Below are positions 46,199-59,101 of a stretch of DNA of 64,000 bases, piece by piece; position 1 is the first letter of the stretch, and every line of letters begins with the position of its first letter. The position numbers were made by a program, and so were the translations under genes. This stretch comes from Camillea tinctor. Taxonomy: Eukaryota > Ascomycota > Sordariomycetes > Xylariales > Xylariaceae. The DNA is taken from positions 1,051,568 through 1,115,567 of the forward strand of contig MU394055.1 in assembly GCA_022578605.1 (NCBI GenBank), in the 5' to 3' direction. A model generated the notes under the pieces. That model was given only the letters and a program-made list of their open reading frames with translations. It was not told the origin of the DNA and did not search any database.

Positions 46199-46793
46199 GT
46201 CTGCAGACACAGACGAATAGACAAGAGGGCAATGGGGGTTGTTTCTTGAGTTTTCTGTGTTAGTTAGCGGCTGAGCCGAGTTAGGATAAAGAAGTTTTGG
46301 ATCGGAGATTATTATGCAGGTGGAGAATGGGTATGGTTAGATGGGGGACGGGGGGATGGAATGGCTGAGTGAATGAACAAATGGATTGGACAAATACCAT
46401 AAAACCACGGTCGGAAAGTAAGAGGTATTTGCAGGGTCAGAGAAGGAGAAGGATGCAGACTAAGGAGAGAATTCCAGATGGAGAGGAAATTGTAAGAGAA
46501 GAAAATTCTCATGTGCGTGTGCAGGTGTGCATGTGTATATAAGTAAGAAGTATCACAGCCCAGCCGCAGCGGGATGAGGATGTAGTAGTAGTGGGTAGAC
46601 AGGTAGTGGTTTTTGGTGGTAAGGAGTAAGAAGTAAGGTAAATAATAGCAAATAGTAGTAGGGAGGCGGAAAAAGGATGAAAATTATTGATATTATTATT
46701 AGAAGGGGTTTTTTTTTTTAACTTACTCTGAGGCGCGATTCGCAATGCTGCTATGCCTGTAGCCCGCAACGTTGGATTTATATATTTGTGGGC

Positions 46794-46815
46794 GTGTGTG
46801 TGTGTGTGTGTGTGT
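46794..46815. repeat. (GT)11 microsatellite
   Basis: Uninterrupted GT dinucleotide run in the leader side of the AT-hook gene. Confidence 0.9.
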
Positions 46816-47504
46816 ATAGGTATATATAATTCCTCTTCTCTCCAGAGAGAGAAGTTAGAGATGTATTGGGGGAAGAAGAAATAAATAAAATAGTAGACTG
46901 ACTTGGTGAAGGGGGAAAAGGAGAACAATGGTGATGTTGGGTATGGTGTAGGTAAAAAGGGTAAGGTAAAAAAGTAAGGTACCTGTAATGAAAGCTGTTA
47001 CACGATAACAGCACGAAACAGACACCTCCTGTCCCCGTAACAGGCGAATAGAATATATCAATGCATGCAAGCACCTCAGTACATGTACTTGAATATTCTA
47101 CCCGGGATGGGACGGTGTCGTGGTGTTGCGTTGATGAGAAGGGAAAAAAGCAACGGTCGGTGGTGATGGGTGGTCTTATTGATTGTAAGTATTCCGCACT
47201 CGTCTCATTCAAGATGCTGGCCCGGTGTTGCTAATTTTTGGAGGTTCCGGCCACGCAAGCCACACCTTTTGCCTTTCAACCCTGCAAGGTGCTGCAACAA
47301 CCGGCAACAATAGCTTACCTAACATGCCTAACACACCTACGTGAGCCTTGCGAACACCAGCCACCCTGCGCTAATGCATTTTTGGCAAAGGTTTCTGACC
47401 AATTGGACAACACGAAGTCGCTGGAAATATTCGCTAGTCAGCTTTGGCATTCATTGGTGGGTCGAATTGCCCCTTGCGGTTACATATGTATGTACCTACT
47501 GTAT

Positions 47505-47531
47505 CGTACCTACCGTACCTACCGTACCTAC
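47505..47531. repeat. three tandem copies of CGTACCTAC
   Basis: Exact 9-bp unit repeated three times, followed by degenerate copies; built on the TACCTA motif that recurs between genes. Confidence 0.85.
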
Positions 47532-48338
47532 CTTACTTGCCTACCAGCCTACATAACTACGTAGACCTTCACTATAGCATGCACATACCTTACCTGTTGT
47601 TCATGTGTTCATGCTAAAAACCCACTACCAAGGGAGATTTTTTAGCAGGTGATGACAAAGTCCACCGGACAGTCGGGTATAGGTACGGTACCACGGACAC
47701 ACGGACAAATCGACCTCGTGCCTTCCTATTCTTTTTTGACTTCATGCTATTTCTTTTTTTATATATAGTATGTACTTTAAAACTAGAACGTCCCAATATG
47801 AGTATTTAACTATTGCACCTTCTTAATCTCCAATGTTTATGTACCTACACCCCGCTTAGGCACAATTATACATACTGTACAAGTCCATACCTACTAGGTA
47901 CCTACCCCGGTTGGGTTATTAGGTAGCGAACAGCAGTAATAATTTAGATAACTACTACAAGGAAGGCACGTCCCGTGTCAGGTGTACAACTATACATACA
48001 TTACCTGGGTACTTACCTAACATAACCTAACCAAACCAACCCAAACCTAATCTACGTACATCATCCCATTGACATCATCCAATCTCAACCCACCAGCTTT
48101 GTTTGTTCTACACTATACCTAACCTACTAAGTGGCACTTCTCCTTCCAACTCCACCTCCTTCTTCAACTCCGAACCCTTTTGTTTTACCCAATTTACCCC
48201 CATAAGAAGGGACCAATCACATCAGTGACCTTTACACATATACCAATACCAGTAACCCCATACCCATACACTACATCTATCCAATCCAGTCCAATCCATC
48301 CATCCATTCAAACACAAGAGCTACCACAATTGTCCAAC

Positions 48339-50066
48339 ATGGCGGCGAGACGTTCAAAAGCATCTACCGAAGACGAGGTCGGTGAGCTCTTTGAGGGCAT
48401 TGGTGATAAGAGTGCAGTTAAGAAGTCCACGAAAACCAAGTCTGCCACTTCCAAGACCCGAGGTGACAAGCCCGAGGAGGATATTCTAGCCGAATTGGAA
48501 AACGAGCTGGGGGAAAAGGAACCCCCTCGACCACACACCCCTCGTGTTAAAGATGCCGCTACCTCCAAGTCATCTCCCGCCAAGCGACCCAGCACTGCGA
48601 CTCCGCCGCCTGGTGCGCGACGTTCCGAAGACAAAGCCTCCAGCGCCAGTCGCAAGTCCACCGAAGGAGCGCACCCCCTCCATGCAAGCTTCACTCCCGG
48701 CGCCACCGCATCCGATCTCCAGGACGCCGAGAAGCAGGGACCCGTGGAACAGACCACCCAGGCCGCCGGAGGTGGATGGTGGGGTGGAATCTTCGCTACA
48801 GCTACTGCCACTGCTACCGCTGCTATGAAGCAGGCCGAGGCCGCATATAAGGAGATCCAGCAGAACGAGGAGGCCAAAAAATGGGCCGACCAAGTCAGGG
48901 GTAATGTTGGAGCTCTGAAAGGTTTGGGTAGGTTCATGTTCATCCTACATATTATATATCTTTCGTTCTTGTCCAGATGTAGTCGATTGATTGACTAGCT
49001 AACACGAATTCGACAATTAGGTGACGACTTGCGCCATCGTGCCATGCCGACCTTTGCTAATATCCTACACACCCTCGCACCCCCCATTTCCTCCCATGAA
49101 CGCCTCCTTATCCACATAACCCACGACATTGTTGGTTACCCCTCCCTTGACCCCCTGATATACGACGTCTTTAGCCGCGTCATGTCCCAGGTCGAGGGCG
49201 GTGACCTGCTCGTCATCCAGCGGGGCCACGAGAACACGGCCCGCCGCACCTCCGACGCCGCCTTCTACACGGGTACTTCGAGCTCTGCCGGCTGGCGCGA
49301 TGGCCCCTGGTGGCGGCAGGTGGACTCGCCGCGCGATCTGGGCGCCGTTAAGGGCCTCGTCGAGGGCACCAAGCTGTGCCGCGTTAGCGGCGAGAGCTAC
49401 GCACATGACTACTTCGCATCGAAGGGCGGCATCGCCGAGGCGCAGAAGCGCGCCCTCGAGCCCGTTAGCGAGGACAACCCCGTCCGCACCAGCGACATCT
49501 TCCTCGCCGTGCAGCCCATCCTCGTCGACGCCGACGAGGCCCTCTTCGCGGGCAGCACCGCCGGCGAGGCCGAGAAGGAGGCCAGCGCCGTCGCCGACGA
49601 CAACAGCCGCAGCGACGACACCCAGATCTGCTTCGCCGTGTACGTGCTCGACCCCGTCCACGACATCGTCTACAGCACCGTCAGCCAGAGCATCCCCGCC
49701 CGCTGGATCCGCTGGCTCGACGCGCCCACTCCGCTCACGCCCGCCAGCGGCGACAGCAGCAACCCCAACAATGATGATGATGATGACGAGGATGACGATG
49801 AGGACGACAAAAATGAGTCTGCTGCTACCGCGGCCAATGTGCCCGACGAGATCCGGGAGATCATCGAGGGAGGCGGCGTCGACCCCCGCGAGTGGGTCGC
49901 CGAATGGGTCGAGGACACGCTGAACCTCAGCGTGGGCGTAGTCGCGCAGAGGTACGTCGCTAGGCGCATGGGTGTGGGTGAAGGCGGCTTCGGAAAGGGG
50001 AAGCAGAAGGTGGAGAGCCTGGTGCAGGAGGGTGCCGGGGAAGCCGCGCGGGCGGGGCTGATTTAA
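48339..50066 (+). CDS. mtc1: Mtc1-like protein (maintenance of telomere capping 1, DUF5427), 544 aa
   Basis: Homologue of the fungal Mtc1 family, which in yeast genetics affects telomere capping but localises to COPI-type vesicles; the molecular role is unclear. Two exons, 48339-48927 and 49021-50066 (545 codons with stop). The junction G-GT restores GALKGLG-DDLRHRAMPTFAN. The disordered N-terminus (about 1-145) is Lys/Ser/Pro-rich. The family core begins at GGGWWGGIFATATATATAAM and runs through EEAKKWADQVRGNVGAL, PPISSHERLLIHITHDIVGYPSLDPLIYDVFSRVM and EGGDLLVIQRG. A poly-Asp/Glu stretch from GATGA codons lies near 435-450. The C-terminal WVAEWVEDTLNLSVGVVAQRYV is also family-like. The frame is open upstream of the ATG but without another ATG. 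Confidence 0.88.
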
Positions 50067-51036
50067 GCGAGGATTGGGGAGAAGGGAAAGGGAGGGATAC
50101 ATGGATGGAGAAAAGGGGGGTAAGGTAGGCTTATTCAAGTTATAATGAATGGAAATGAAAAGGGGGGGGACACTTTAGCTGAATATGTTTGTTCCCCTGA
50201 TTGATATCAATTTTGAGAGAGAGGCGGTTGTAAAGGAAAGGCCTTCCCCCTTTATTATTATTTTTTTCACTCTATCTCTTTTTGTTTTTACCACTGGGAG
50301 TCTGGGAAACTATTTTTCGTGTTCGATGGGGTCTGAGTGTAACCCCCCTCTCTGTTTCTATCCCTGCTTCGAGCCGTGCTCGCTGAAGGGGCAGAGGATG
50401 AGAAGGAATGAGGGTCAAGGCGGGAAGGCTATGTATGGTATGATATTGGTACTTTCCGTCCTAGAATATTGTGTTCCCCGAGATGTGCAATACATACCTA
50501 ACCTAACCTAACCTACTTAACGTATCCGATTTCTACGGTTATCGGATTGCATTCTGCGTGGCTTTGTGGTCTGGTTCTGGTGATGCGGTGGTTGGGTGGG
50601 TTTTAAGGGTGGGAGTAGATGAGATAGGATGGTGGGCTTGGGATAAAATATAGTGGTTTTGGGGGGGGAGGACATGTATAGGCGATATGCATGGATGGTG
50701 TGACCGTTTACTAAATACGCTGGTAAGTAAGGGTAAGAAGTAGATGAGGGGATTAAAAGACAGATGGGAAGAAAAGAAGAAGAGTAATTTTGAGTGTGCG
50801 AAACGAAATAGAGTAAATCTTCGTCTATAACCCTACTTGTGTAGTCTATAACCTAGGTACGTATACGTAGTGATTGAATGTACACATGTGCGCAGCCGCC
50901 CCTTACCCGTATCTAGGGATTTAACTACCCATCCTCTACTTCCTCTCCCCAGAATGCCACGTCCAACACAGCCTTTATCTATGCCGAGGAGGCATCATAT
51001 ACTAAAACCCCCCTTTATACCCCCCTCCCCCCCTAT
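50067..51036. other. convergent intergenic region
   Basis: About 970 bases between the Mtc1 stop and the malic enzyme stop. It contains G-rich 3' sequence and a short CCTAA repeat at 50496-50515. No gene recognised. Confidence 0.55.
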
Positions 51037-53124
51037 TCACCATGTCTTCGCCGTATTCAGACTCCCCACAACCTTCAACTCGGCCTTCGCCATCCTGCTC
51101 GCGCCCTCGACCTCCACGCGCCGCAGCGGGCGATACACCGGCTCCCACATCTGCTCCACGATCCACTCCCGCAGCTCCTCCTCCTGCGTCGGGATATCCT
51201 CCTGCGCCGCCACGCCCTCCTCGACGGCGGCGCGCACCACCGCGGCCGCGACGCGGACCGACACGTCGCGCGCGCTCTCCACGCCGAGCAGCAGCGGGGC
51301 CGTGTCGTCTGCGAGCGAGGGGCTCATCGCCGCGAGCGCGCGCACCGCGGCCACGAGCATCACGTCGGTGACGCGCGACGCGCGGCTGAGCACCGCGCCG
51401 AGCCCGATCCCCGGGTACACGACCGAGTTGTTGCACTCGGCGATGCGGACCTCGGTCTCGGACCCGTCGGGGCCCCAGGGCCCTTTGACGGGCGCGAAGG
51501 GCGACCCGGTCGCGACGAGCGCGCGCCCTGAGGTCCAGGATAGGAGGTCTGACGGCACGGCCTCGTGCAGGCGCGTGGGGTTGGAGAGGGGCAGGATGAT
51601 GGGCCGGGACACGTGCGAGGCCATGGCTTGGACGATGGGTTGCGTGAAGGACCTGGGCCGGGTGGAGGTCCCGACGAGGACGTGCGGCTTCACTTCGTTG
51701 ATGACGGAGAGGAGGGTGGTTTCTTTGCCTTCCCATGCTGAGGCATCCTTAGCGAACATTTTTTGGCCGTGGTCGAGCTCGGACGTGGTGGTGAGGAGTC
51801 CGGCCATGTCTATGAGCCTGTTACGTGGTGGTAATTAGTATATTGTGCGGGGTCGAATAATTTTGACCGCGGGCAACGATTAAGGGGGAGATGGGGCTTA
51901 CCAGATCTGCTTCGCCGCTTCGTCCTTGCTGATACCCTTCTCGGTTGCGATGGCATCGCGTACCTGGTCGGCAATACCGACCCCGGCTGTTCCCGCGCCG
52001 TATATGACGACCCGCACATCCTTGAGCTCTTGCTGACTTACGTGCAGCCCGGCCATGATGGCGGCTAGTGTCACGCATCCCGTGCCTTGGATGTCGTCGT
52101 TCAAACATGGGATCTCTGATTGATAGTGATCTAATATCCGACGCGCTATTTTTTTTTTCAATACGTTCGGATCAGTATATCAAACTACCCTAGTACAAGG
52201 AGCTGAAGGGAATGGATTTTCTAACCATTTTTCAAGCCAAAGTCCTCAAAGTGGATATAGGCTTTAGGGTATAGCTCGCGGGCAGCTTTTATAAAGGTGT
52301 CGACGAACTTATCGTACTTTTCACCGCGTACTCGGTTCTGTCTCAGACCTAAGTAGAGCTCATCATTGAGCAACTCTTCATTGTTAGTCCCGCAATCTAA
52401 TACCACAGGCAAAGTCCGGTTGGGGTGAATTCCAGCAAGCATGGTTGTAAGCGCGAGCTTGGCGACTGAGATGAGGATTCCTCCTGCGCCCTGATCTCCA
52501 ATTCCAAGGATCTGCTCGCCGTCTGACAGTGATGAGTTAGTGAAAGGGACGTGAATAAGATGAGTAATGAGCGTATACCTGTCACAACAATGTAATCGAT
52601 ATCTTCAGGCTTTCCCCACTGGGCAAGATCATGGGATACTTTGTCTATGTCGTTGATATTGAGGAAACATCCCTCTGGCCGTCGGAAGAGGCGAGAGAAG
52701 TTCTGGATAGCATCACCCTCCGTCGGTGTGTATACTACGCTAAACATCTCTTCCATATGATCTTGTAGGAGCTAGAAAAGAGTTAGTATAGGGACTTTCT
52801 AGGGTGTCAACCTGTTCATACCTTGAAGTACAGAACAAGGTTCTGCTCCTTTAGAGAGGTCAAGAAGGTATTCTTGGCCAGATCATCATGTCTCGAAGAA
52901 TACTGCTCATAAGCGCGCTTGACTTGCTGATCAAGGGTCTGGATGCTCGAAGGTAATAAACCGGTCAAGTTGAACTCTTCTCTTTCCTGGGCCGTATGGG
53001 CAGAGCCCCGATTGAAGTAGGGTGTGTTCAACAAGACAGTCCCGGAAACGGCACAATCGATGGGACCGGTGGTACTTAAGGGCAAGTGGGAGAATTTGGT
53101 CTTGTTCTTGAGTTCTGATGCCAT
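51037..53124 (-). CDS. malic enzyme, 605 aa
   Basis: Oxidatively decarboxylates malate to pyruvate with reduction of NAD(P), linking the TCA cycle with cytosolic reducing power. Five exons: 53124-52822, 52771-52579, 52522-52226, 52145-51902 and 51817-51037 (606 codons with stop). Catalytic Tyr115 in VVYTPTEG, Lys187 in GGILISVAKLALTTMLAG, metal ligands in HFEDFGLKN and CLNDDIQGTG (about 281-282), and the dinucleotide fold VVIYGAGTAGVGIADQV at about 310. The C-terminal half contains LIDMAGLLT, RPIILPLSNPTRLHEA and VYPGIGLGAVLSRA. No clear mitochondrial presequence (MASELKNKTKFSHLPLS). NAD or NADP preference cannot be read with confidence. Donor GTTAGA in intron 3 is weak but needed for frame. 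Confidence 0.94.
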
Positions 53125-54944
53125 GTTCTTTTTTATTCCCCTGGAGACGAGGAATGTGGTGTGAGGTCCTATAAATCCTGGGTGAGAGTGATGGTGCGGA
53201 CTTTTCACTTAGCAGCTGTGTAAGTAGGAAACGGGATAAAAAGCAAGTCAAGTAAAATAAATCTATATCTAGGGGATATAGGTAGGTACTTTATTATGAA
53301 CGAAGGTCGTATATGTAAACTCATAGGAGTGATGGTATAAGTCAGTTTCCAAGATGGCCAAGGAAAATAAAGGGGGGTTGTAAGTTATGCTAGGTACGGA
53401 GTGTTTTAATAGTATTGGAAGTTCGGTACTGGTTAGTAGGTAGTACTACTAATATAGACATGTATGACATGCTTCAATGAGTAGTTACCATGCACATCAG
53501 AACCCAGCTGAGAGAAACTTGTAAAAGAGAAGGGGGGAACCACGTGAAATGACGTCGTTCAATGTTAATGCTTCCTCTCGGGACCTAACTACTCTGTACT
53601 ACACGTATGTTTTATTCCCCGTAGTTCCCTATCAGCTATGTAAGCATATCATAGGTGGCAGGTGATCCTGGGTTAGGAAGTAGCATGTAGTACGTGGTTG
53701 GCAGGTACGCAGTGAGGGGTACACAAGGCTCAGAACTAATGGACATGTATTGTAATTACATCCAGGTTACCTACATACATAGAGGTATCAGGTACTACCG
53801 CTAGTACCGCCTGTACCGCCTGTACCGTAAACTGGAGACAGCTAGAGTATATGGGACAAAGTGATCGTGACCACATTGACATATATTCAGATAAATATAA
53901 ATGTGTTGGAAGTATGTAAGTAGTACCTAAGCACTAAGATAAGAGCATATAAATAACTTGTCTATTTTAAAGTGGGTGGCATGTTGGAGCTCTAGGAGCC
54001 TCGCTCGTGTGTAGAAGCTGCATTAAAAAAATAATGCAGAGACGAACGTGGACTATGATGGTCCATTTTAGGTATTTATTCTTGCAACGATGTAAATTAC
54101 AGATGGTAATAAAACCACCTGTCCCTAAACCATCCGACCCTCTCAGAACTGTAGCACAAGACGTGCCGCAGAGTTGAGAACATCACAAGGAAGACTCGTA
54201 AAAAAAGGGTTCGGTTGTCGAGTGGCCGGACTCAGGATCATTGCGGTATTAAAGGGAAGAAACGTGAAAGAGGAAAGAAACAAAACAAAAATGAACTGAA
54301 GGAAAGAAATATAACATGGTATATTATTATACAAACCTGATTGACTAGGTACCTATCAACCATCATGGACAGACATGTCTATGTTGGTGAACCTTCACCA
54401 ATTATTGTTGTAGGTAGTAGAAAAGTGAAGTATGATGTACAAGGAGAGGAAATTCAAGAATTAGAAAATTCTATCAGCTCTGAATTAGTGTATTTGAAGC
54501 ACGGGCCACAGTAGATAAAGTTGGAGCTAGTGTAAAATCAAGGAGCTTGGACCACATCACTTCCCTTCTTCCTCCATGGGTATGCCTGCATGTGCAGATG
54601 TGTAAGTCGTCTCACAACTTTCGTCTCCTCTTATGCTACTCCTTAGGTACTCTCCATCCTTCATGCTTCTTTCTACTTACAATTGTTTTATTATATTATT
54701 CACTGAGTCATATAGGTGTCCGTTAAAGGAAGCATGTTCACAAATACGCATTGATAATTGCATCCCGTAAATATACAACGAGAGATAGGTATTTTATTTG
54801 TTTATCGTCTTGTAGGAAATCGTGTAAGTGCCAATCTCAACATCGCTCGCCGCAACCGACAATTTTATTCAAAGCCTCAGAGATACTTGAATAATGTGCT
54901 GAGACGTTAGAAACAAACAAAACAAACAAACGGAAAGAAACCGT
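53125..54944. other. intergenic region
   Basis: 1.8 kb, AT-rich, with GTACCGCCT tandem copies at 53804-53827 and many TAGGTA-like words. A minus-strand frame at 54143-54334 lacks conserved features. Confidence 0.55.
53804..53827. repeat. tandem GTACCGCCT repeat (2.7 copies)
   Basis: Two exact copies of a 9-bp unit plus a partial third. Confidence 0.8.
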
Positions 54945-56174
54945 CTATTTCATTGGCGCATTAGGGTCCATGCCGGGGAGTGCCTCGAGCCCTAGGGAAA
55001 AGAAAGAGATCATGTTAGCATATGTGCTCATTTTATATAGGTTATATGAAGTAGGCAAGTGGGTATGTATCATGCTATGGCACTCACAGTCATCTCCGAT
55101 ATCCTCAACGGCAGTCTGAGACTTGGTGCAAGCAATAGCCTGCGCATCCGTCTGGCGCTGGAGCGGCGCACAGCGGTCTCCCGAGCAGTGTCCGTCCATG
55201 GCCCGCTGCAGCGCGTCGCCCTTCCAGCCGAACAGGTAGTCGCCGTGGAGGCCGTAGCCCGTGTTGTCGCCCATGCTCCAGTACCAGGGCAGCGAGCCGT
55301 CCTCGGGCCACTCGGCCTTGTTGTTGAACTGCCGCGTGTCGAACATGATCTCGTACATGATCTGCGGGATCTTGACCGGGTGCGTCGCCGGGCACGCCCC
55401 GCCGCTCTCGAACGTCCCCGACGCCGGGTACGCCACGTGGCTCTTGTGGTCCGGGCTGTCGAGGTTCTTGCCGTCCCAGCAGGTCGGGAAGTGCACCGAC
55501 ACGCGCCACCCGCCGCCGCACGCTTCCTGCGGGAACGCCTGCGTGTCTGCGCCCGTGCAAGGCGCTCCGCCGAACGGGTTCTGCTGCATGTTCGCCTCGC
55601 AGCGGTAGCAGAGACCCTTTTGCATCGTGGCCTGCTCGCGGTTCAAGCTGTCTCCGACGAGCATGCGGAAACCCTTTGATTCAAAAGTCAGAATCAGCTT
55701 TTATACTCCAAGTCCCATGCCCAGAAGTGATGTAGCCGTGAAAATTAGAATGCCTCTTGTTTTACTTACTGGAGGGAATGCAGTAACCGTGGCGGCTTGC
55801 TGGTAACCTCTGATATAGTACACGGTCATACCAGCCTCAACGCCGAGTCCAAGGTTGGCGAACTGGGGTACTCGCTTGTAAGTCCCGTTGCGGGCCTTGA
55901 AGTACAGGTTGGCGGTCCAGTAGTTGGAGAAATCCTCCGAGTACGTGCAGCTTGTGCAGGACGAGGTGTTAGGCGGGTCGATATCTGCGGGCAACATACT
56001 GGCGTTGAACGAGTTGCCTCCGATCACCTGGTGCATATGTGCGGATGGCAGGTTTCCAGGCTCGACTAGTGGGTCGATCCGGTCGATGGTGAGCTGAGAG
56101 CAGCCGAACCGCATCAACTCCTGCGCGGCAGCGAGTTGCACCGCTACTGCGGGCACAAGCGTCTTCAGCTGCAT
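54945..56174 (-). CDS. DUF1996 secreted protein, 345 aa
   Basis: Member of the DUF1996 family, secreted or cell-wall proteins of filamentous fungi with no established activity. Three exons: 56174-55770, 55673-55088 and 54991-54945 (346 codons with stop). A signal peptide covers about residues 1-18. Family strings: MRFGCSQLTIDRIDPLVEPG, HMHQVIGGNSFN, CTSCTYSEDFSNYWTANLYF, and after the first junction GFRMLVGDSLNR; later CGGGWRVSVHFPTCWDGKNL, HVAYPASGTFESGGACPATH and DYLFGWKGDALQRAMDGHC. Cys residues are plentiful, as in extracellular proteins. The last exon adds only 15 residues (LEALPGMDPNAPMK region). No WSC or cellulose-binding module is attached. Family firm, function unknown. Confidence 0.92.
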
Positions 56175-58447
56175 CTTTCCGTGGTCTGTGGTGGATTTCG
56201 AGCACTTGTGCTTTGATTCTGAAGATCCTAATGTCCCAGGGGAATGTGAAAAGAGGATGCACTGGATGAACAGAAAAGGAGGAAGGAAAATAATGGGGAG
56301 TATGGGCTTAACTGCTCGTTCTATATCTAATACACGGGTGCTGCTTTTCGTGGTTGACCGGATAAAGCCAAGACGGATGTTGTCCTAACACGGACAGTGA
56401 TTGGCGAGATAGACCAGACAGGCAACTACCGTTCGTACAGACGCCGGCGGTTAATATATAGTTCTAAATCCGAGACGAATCTGGTAGGGAATAGAAATTA
56501 ACAAGCCCAACACATGTCCTCGTTCTTACATATTCAGGCGGGGGTCGAAGCCTCGGTAGGTAAGTTGATCTCAACACAATTTCGGCAACGCAATGGAACA
56601 CCTTAGCCTGCAGCATCGAAACGTCATTGAACATTCCGTGCTGTCCCTCCCGCTTGTGCTGGGCCCTTCAGGTTGAGGGAAGCGAAAACATGGCTGGTCC
56701 GTCCATATTATGAAATTAATGATATACTGTATTCTAGAAGTCCACGGGAAAGGGGGCGTAGGGAAAGACTACGTTGTTAAACTAACGTATCACTATTATC
56801 GAATTACGAATGGTTATATAATAAATCAATGATATTAATATACTATATCCTTATATCCAACGTTGAGCCTGTGACCTTGACTTCGCTTATAGAGTCTAGT
56901 ATTTTGATTCGAATAAGGTGTGTATTATCTGTCGCCACCCTCTATAGTTTTCATAAATCATGGGAATATATATCGAAGATATCGATAATTTTTAAACTGA
57001 GCAAGTATCTGGGCTATGGACACTCGTATCTTAAAATCATTTCTTTCGATAGTATATAGAGCACCCCAGGGTCTTTTCCCTAAACGTATTTTTTAAGCTT
57101 AGCCACTAGTACAGAAAAGAAAACGCCAGTTATATCCCATAGGAGGCTATTTAAATGCAGCGTGGTGATAAAATTAGACATCGATTCCCTATATGGATGA
57201 GTTCCCACTACTTTTTATCTGCCGAGAGCCCGTTCCGGATAGCTGCCTACATGTATCAATCCCAATACGGGGCTAATCGATATATTCAAACCTTTTACCT
57301 CCATCAAGCCAGGTGTAAAGGGGGAAAAAACTGACTCATTATTCATTGCCACGGATCCTTAAAAGGGGGTAGAGCTTACATTAAAACTGCATGAACTCTA
57401 CTAACCTTCGGGGTCCTTGTATTCCGGTTCTGGACCGCGCATAGATAATTGTAGCACTTGTCTATATTGCTTTCCACCTCGCGGGCGTCGGCAGAATTAT
57501 TGTCCTGCTTGGTGCGGCCGCGGTGCGGATCCTACTAGATTGCTTGCCTGTTAACGATATCGAGGGGCGGATTGATACGATGTCGTGATATCCTCAAGTA
57601 TGGGAATTACTTCTAGTGCTAGGCGAAAAGGAGGGAAGAATCTTACCTAAAGCATGATGAAGAGTAGGTCCGACGTTCTCGCCAACTACTATCTTTATTG
57701 TCTGGCAGGAATCCCAGTGCCGTTAGTTGTATAACGTTCCCCTATTTCTTTCTTATGAAAGCACATGCGGAGCCACCGTCCGCACCTATAGGCAGGAAGA
57801 ATATGCGATGATTGCAAAGGCAAATTGACGGGCGGTAGATAACTTCTAGTATAGTAATGTTTATTTACAGTCTCCTTTATGTATAGTTTGTGAACTTTAA
57901 ATGTTAGCGTTTCTAATAGGTTATAACTATACACCTGTATGGCGAGTCCAAATGATATGCCGATGAGAACTTCTCTTCGGAGTCTCAATACGAGCTAGCA
58001 CAACGGGACTAAGTTGACCTGAAAAAAAAGAGGAGAGGAAAAAGAAGAGTAAAATGGCCACGCGAAGCAGAATAACACAGAAAGCAATTTCCACTACGAG
58101 TAGGAAACTTTCCCCAGAAGATCCCATCGTCGACACAGTCTCTTAATATGGCGAACTTGGGGTAATTCAGCAACGTCTCAAGGCCGAGTAAATCTGTAAA
58201 CTCTATCATGACGGGTCACATCTCTCAATTCACATCTCAGCGATACGAAATCCCCCACTCTCCAAAAGAAAAGGGAACCGTCATTCATTATTCAAGCTAA
58301 TCCCTCACCCAAACAGCCCCTTAACCTACGAACCTAACACAACCCCCCCCGGGCGACCTTCCCGCCTCTCACCAGCCACGATAAACAAAACCCTATCCCA
58401 TACGGCCCCCATCCTAAGCGACCCAAACCCATATCCCTCTTACCTCA
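56175..58447. other. intergenic region
   Basis: 2.3 kb, the most AT-rich long spacer in the window (especially 56690-57120). No coding, RNA or transposon feature recognised. The AT bias could be old mutated repeat DNA but I cannot align it to anything. Confidence 0.5.
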
Positions 58448-59101
58448 CTACTTAGTAGGCAACTTCTTCCTCTCCCTCTTACCCAGCGCCGTGTCCAGCG
58501 CCTCCGCCGCCTTGCCCTCACCGTTATCTCTGCTTCCACCCCCATCACCAGCAGCAGTAACCTCTCCATTCGTACCGCCGCCCCCCTCCTGCTTCTGCTT
58601 CTTGCTGGCGCCCTCCTGCGAAGCAGCGGGCTGCGCGCGTTTCTTGCTGGGGCCGCGCTGTTCTCCTTCCCCTTCTTTTCCTTCTGGCACCAGGGGCGGT
58701 GGTTGTTGTTCCAGGTTCTCTTCCTCCGGCTCCTCAGGCTGGGGCTCGTGCGAGGGGCTGTAGGGTTTGTCTGCATTTTCTTCTTCCTTGCCAGTGGTGG
58801 TAGTGGGGGGATTCTCCTTTTCGGTGTTTTGCGTTTCGAGGGGTTCTGCTTTTCCTTCCTCGTCGTCGTCGTCGTCGATGAGAATAGGAGCTTGGGCCTC
58901 GGGTTGGATGTCTTCTTCCTGGGCCTCTACGGGTTCTTCTTTCTCTGCCTGGGCCACGGGTTCGCTGTCTCTTTCGGCGTGGGGAGTTTGGGAAGTTTCG
59001 TCACCTTCCGCATCCTTGGTCTTGAGCGGCTCGCTAGGCTCCGCCTTGGGGGCGTCGTCGTGCTCGAGGTTATTCGAGAGATCTTTCTCGGGGCTAGACA
59101 T
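58448..59101 (-). CDS. acidic, intrinsically disordered protein, 217 aa
   Basis: Not recognised. Single exon from ATG at 59101 (MSSPEKDLSNNLEHDDAPK). Composition is dominated by Glu, Lys, Pro, Gln and Gly, with an Asp/Glu run (ILIDDDDDEEGK) and a basic end (GKRERKKLPTK) that looks like a nuclear signal. No domain, signal peptide or membrane segment. The segment PILIDDDDDE resembles a SUMO-interacting motif (hydrophobic core followed by acids). Frame length and codon pattern support a real gene, but a short exon could have been missed. Confidence 0.62.
   Translation of the reverse strand: MSSPEKDLSNNLEHDDAPKAEPSEPLKTKDAEGDETSQTPHAERDSEPVAQAEKEEPVEAQEEDIQPEAQAPILIDDDDDEEGKAEPLETQNTEKENPPTTTTGKEEENADKPYSPSHEPQPEEPEEENLEQQPPPLVPEGKEGEGEQRGPSKKRAQPAASQEGASKKQKQEGGGGTNGEVTAAGDGGGSRDNGEGKAAEALDTALGKRERKKLPTK

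Larger units (their letters stand above)
46199..48338. other. divergent intergenic region
   Basis: 2.1 kb between the AT-hook gene (-) and the Mtc1 gene (+). It holds low-complexity leader sequence, a (GT)11 microsatellite, a CGTACCTAC tandem repeat, and CCTAA-rich patches. No gene recognised. Confidence 0.55.

Noticed and set aside
46509..47212. Minus-strand frames upstream of the AT-hook gene
   Set aside because: They are made of CT-rich leader and (GT)n microsatellite and show no conservation.
49065..50138. 357-codon minus-strand frame over the Mtc1 gene
   Set aside because: Shadow of a conserved gene on the plus strand; its translation is low complexity.
50496..50515. CCTAA repeats resembling telomere sequence
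   Set aside because: Only three or four 5-base units within gene-dense DNA; not the fungal TTAGGG repeat and not at a chromosome end.
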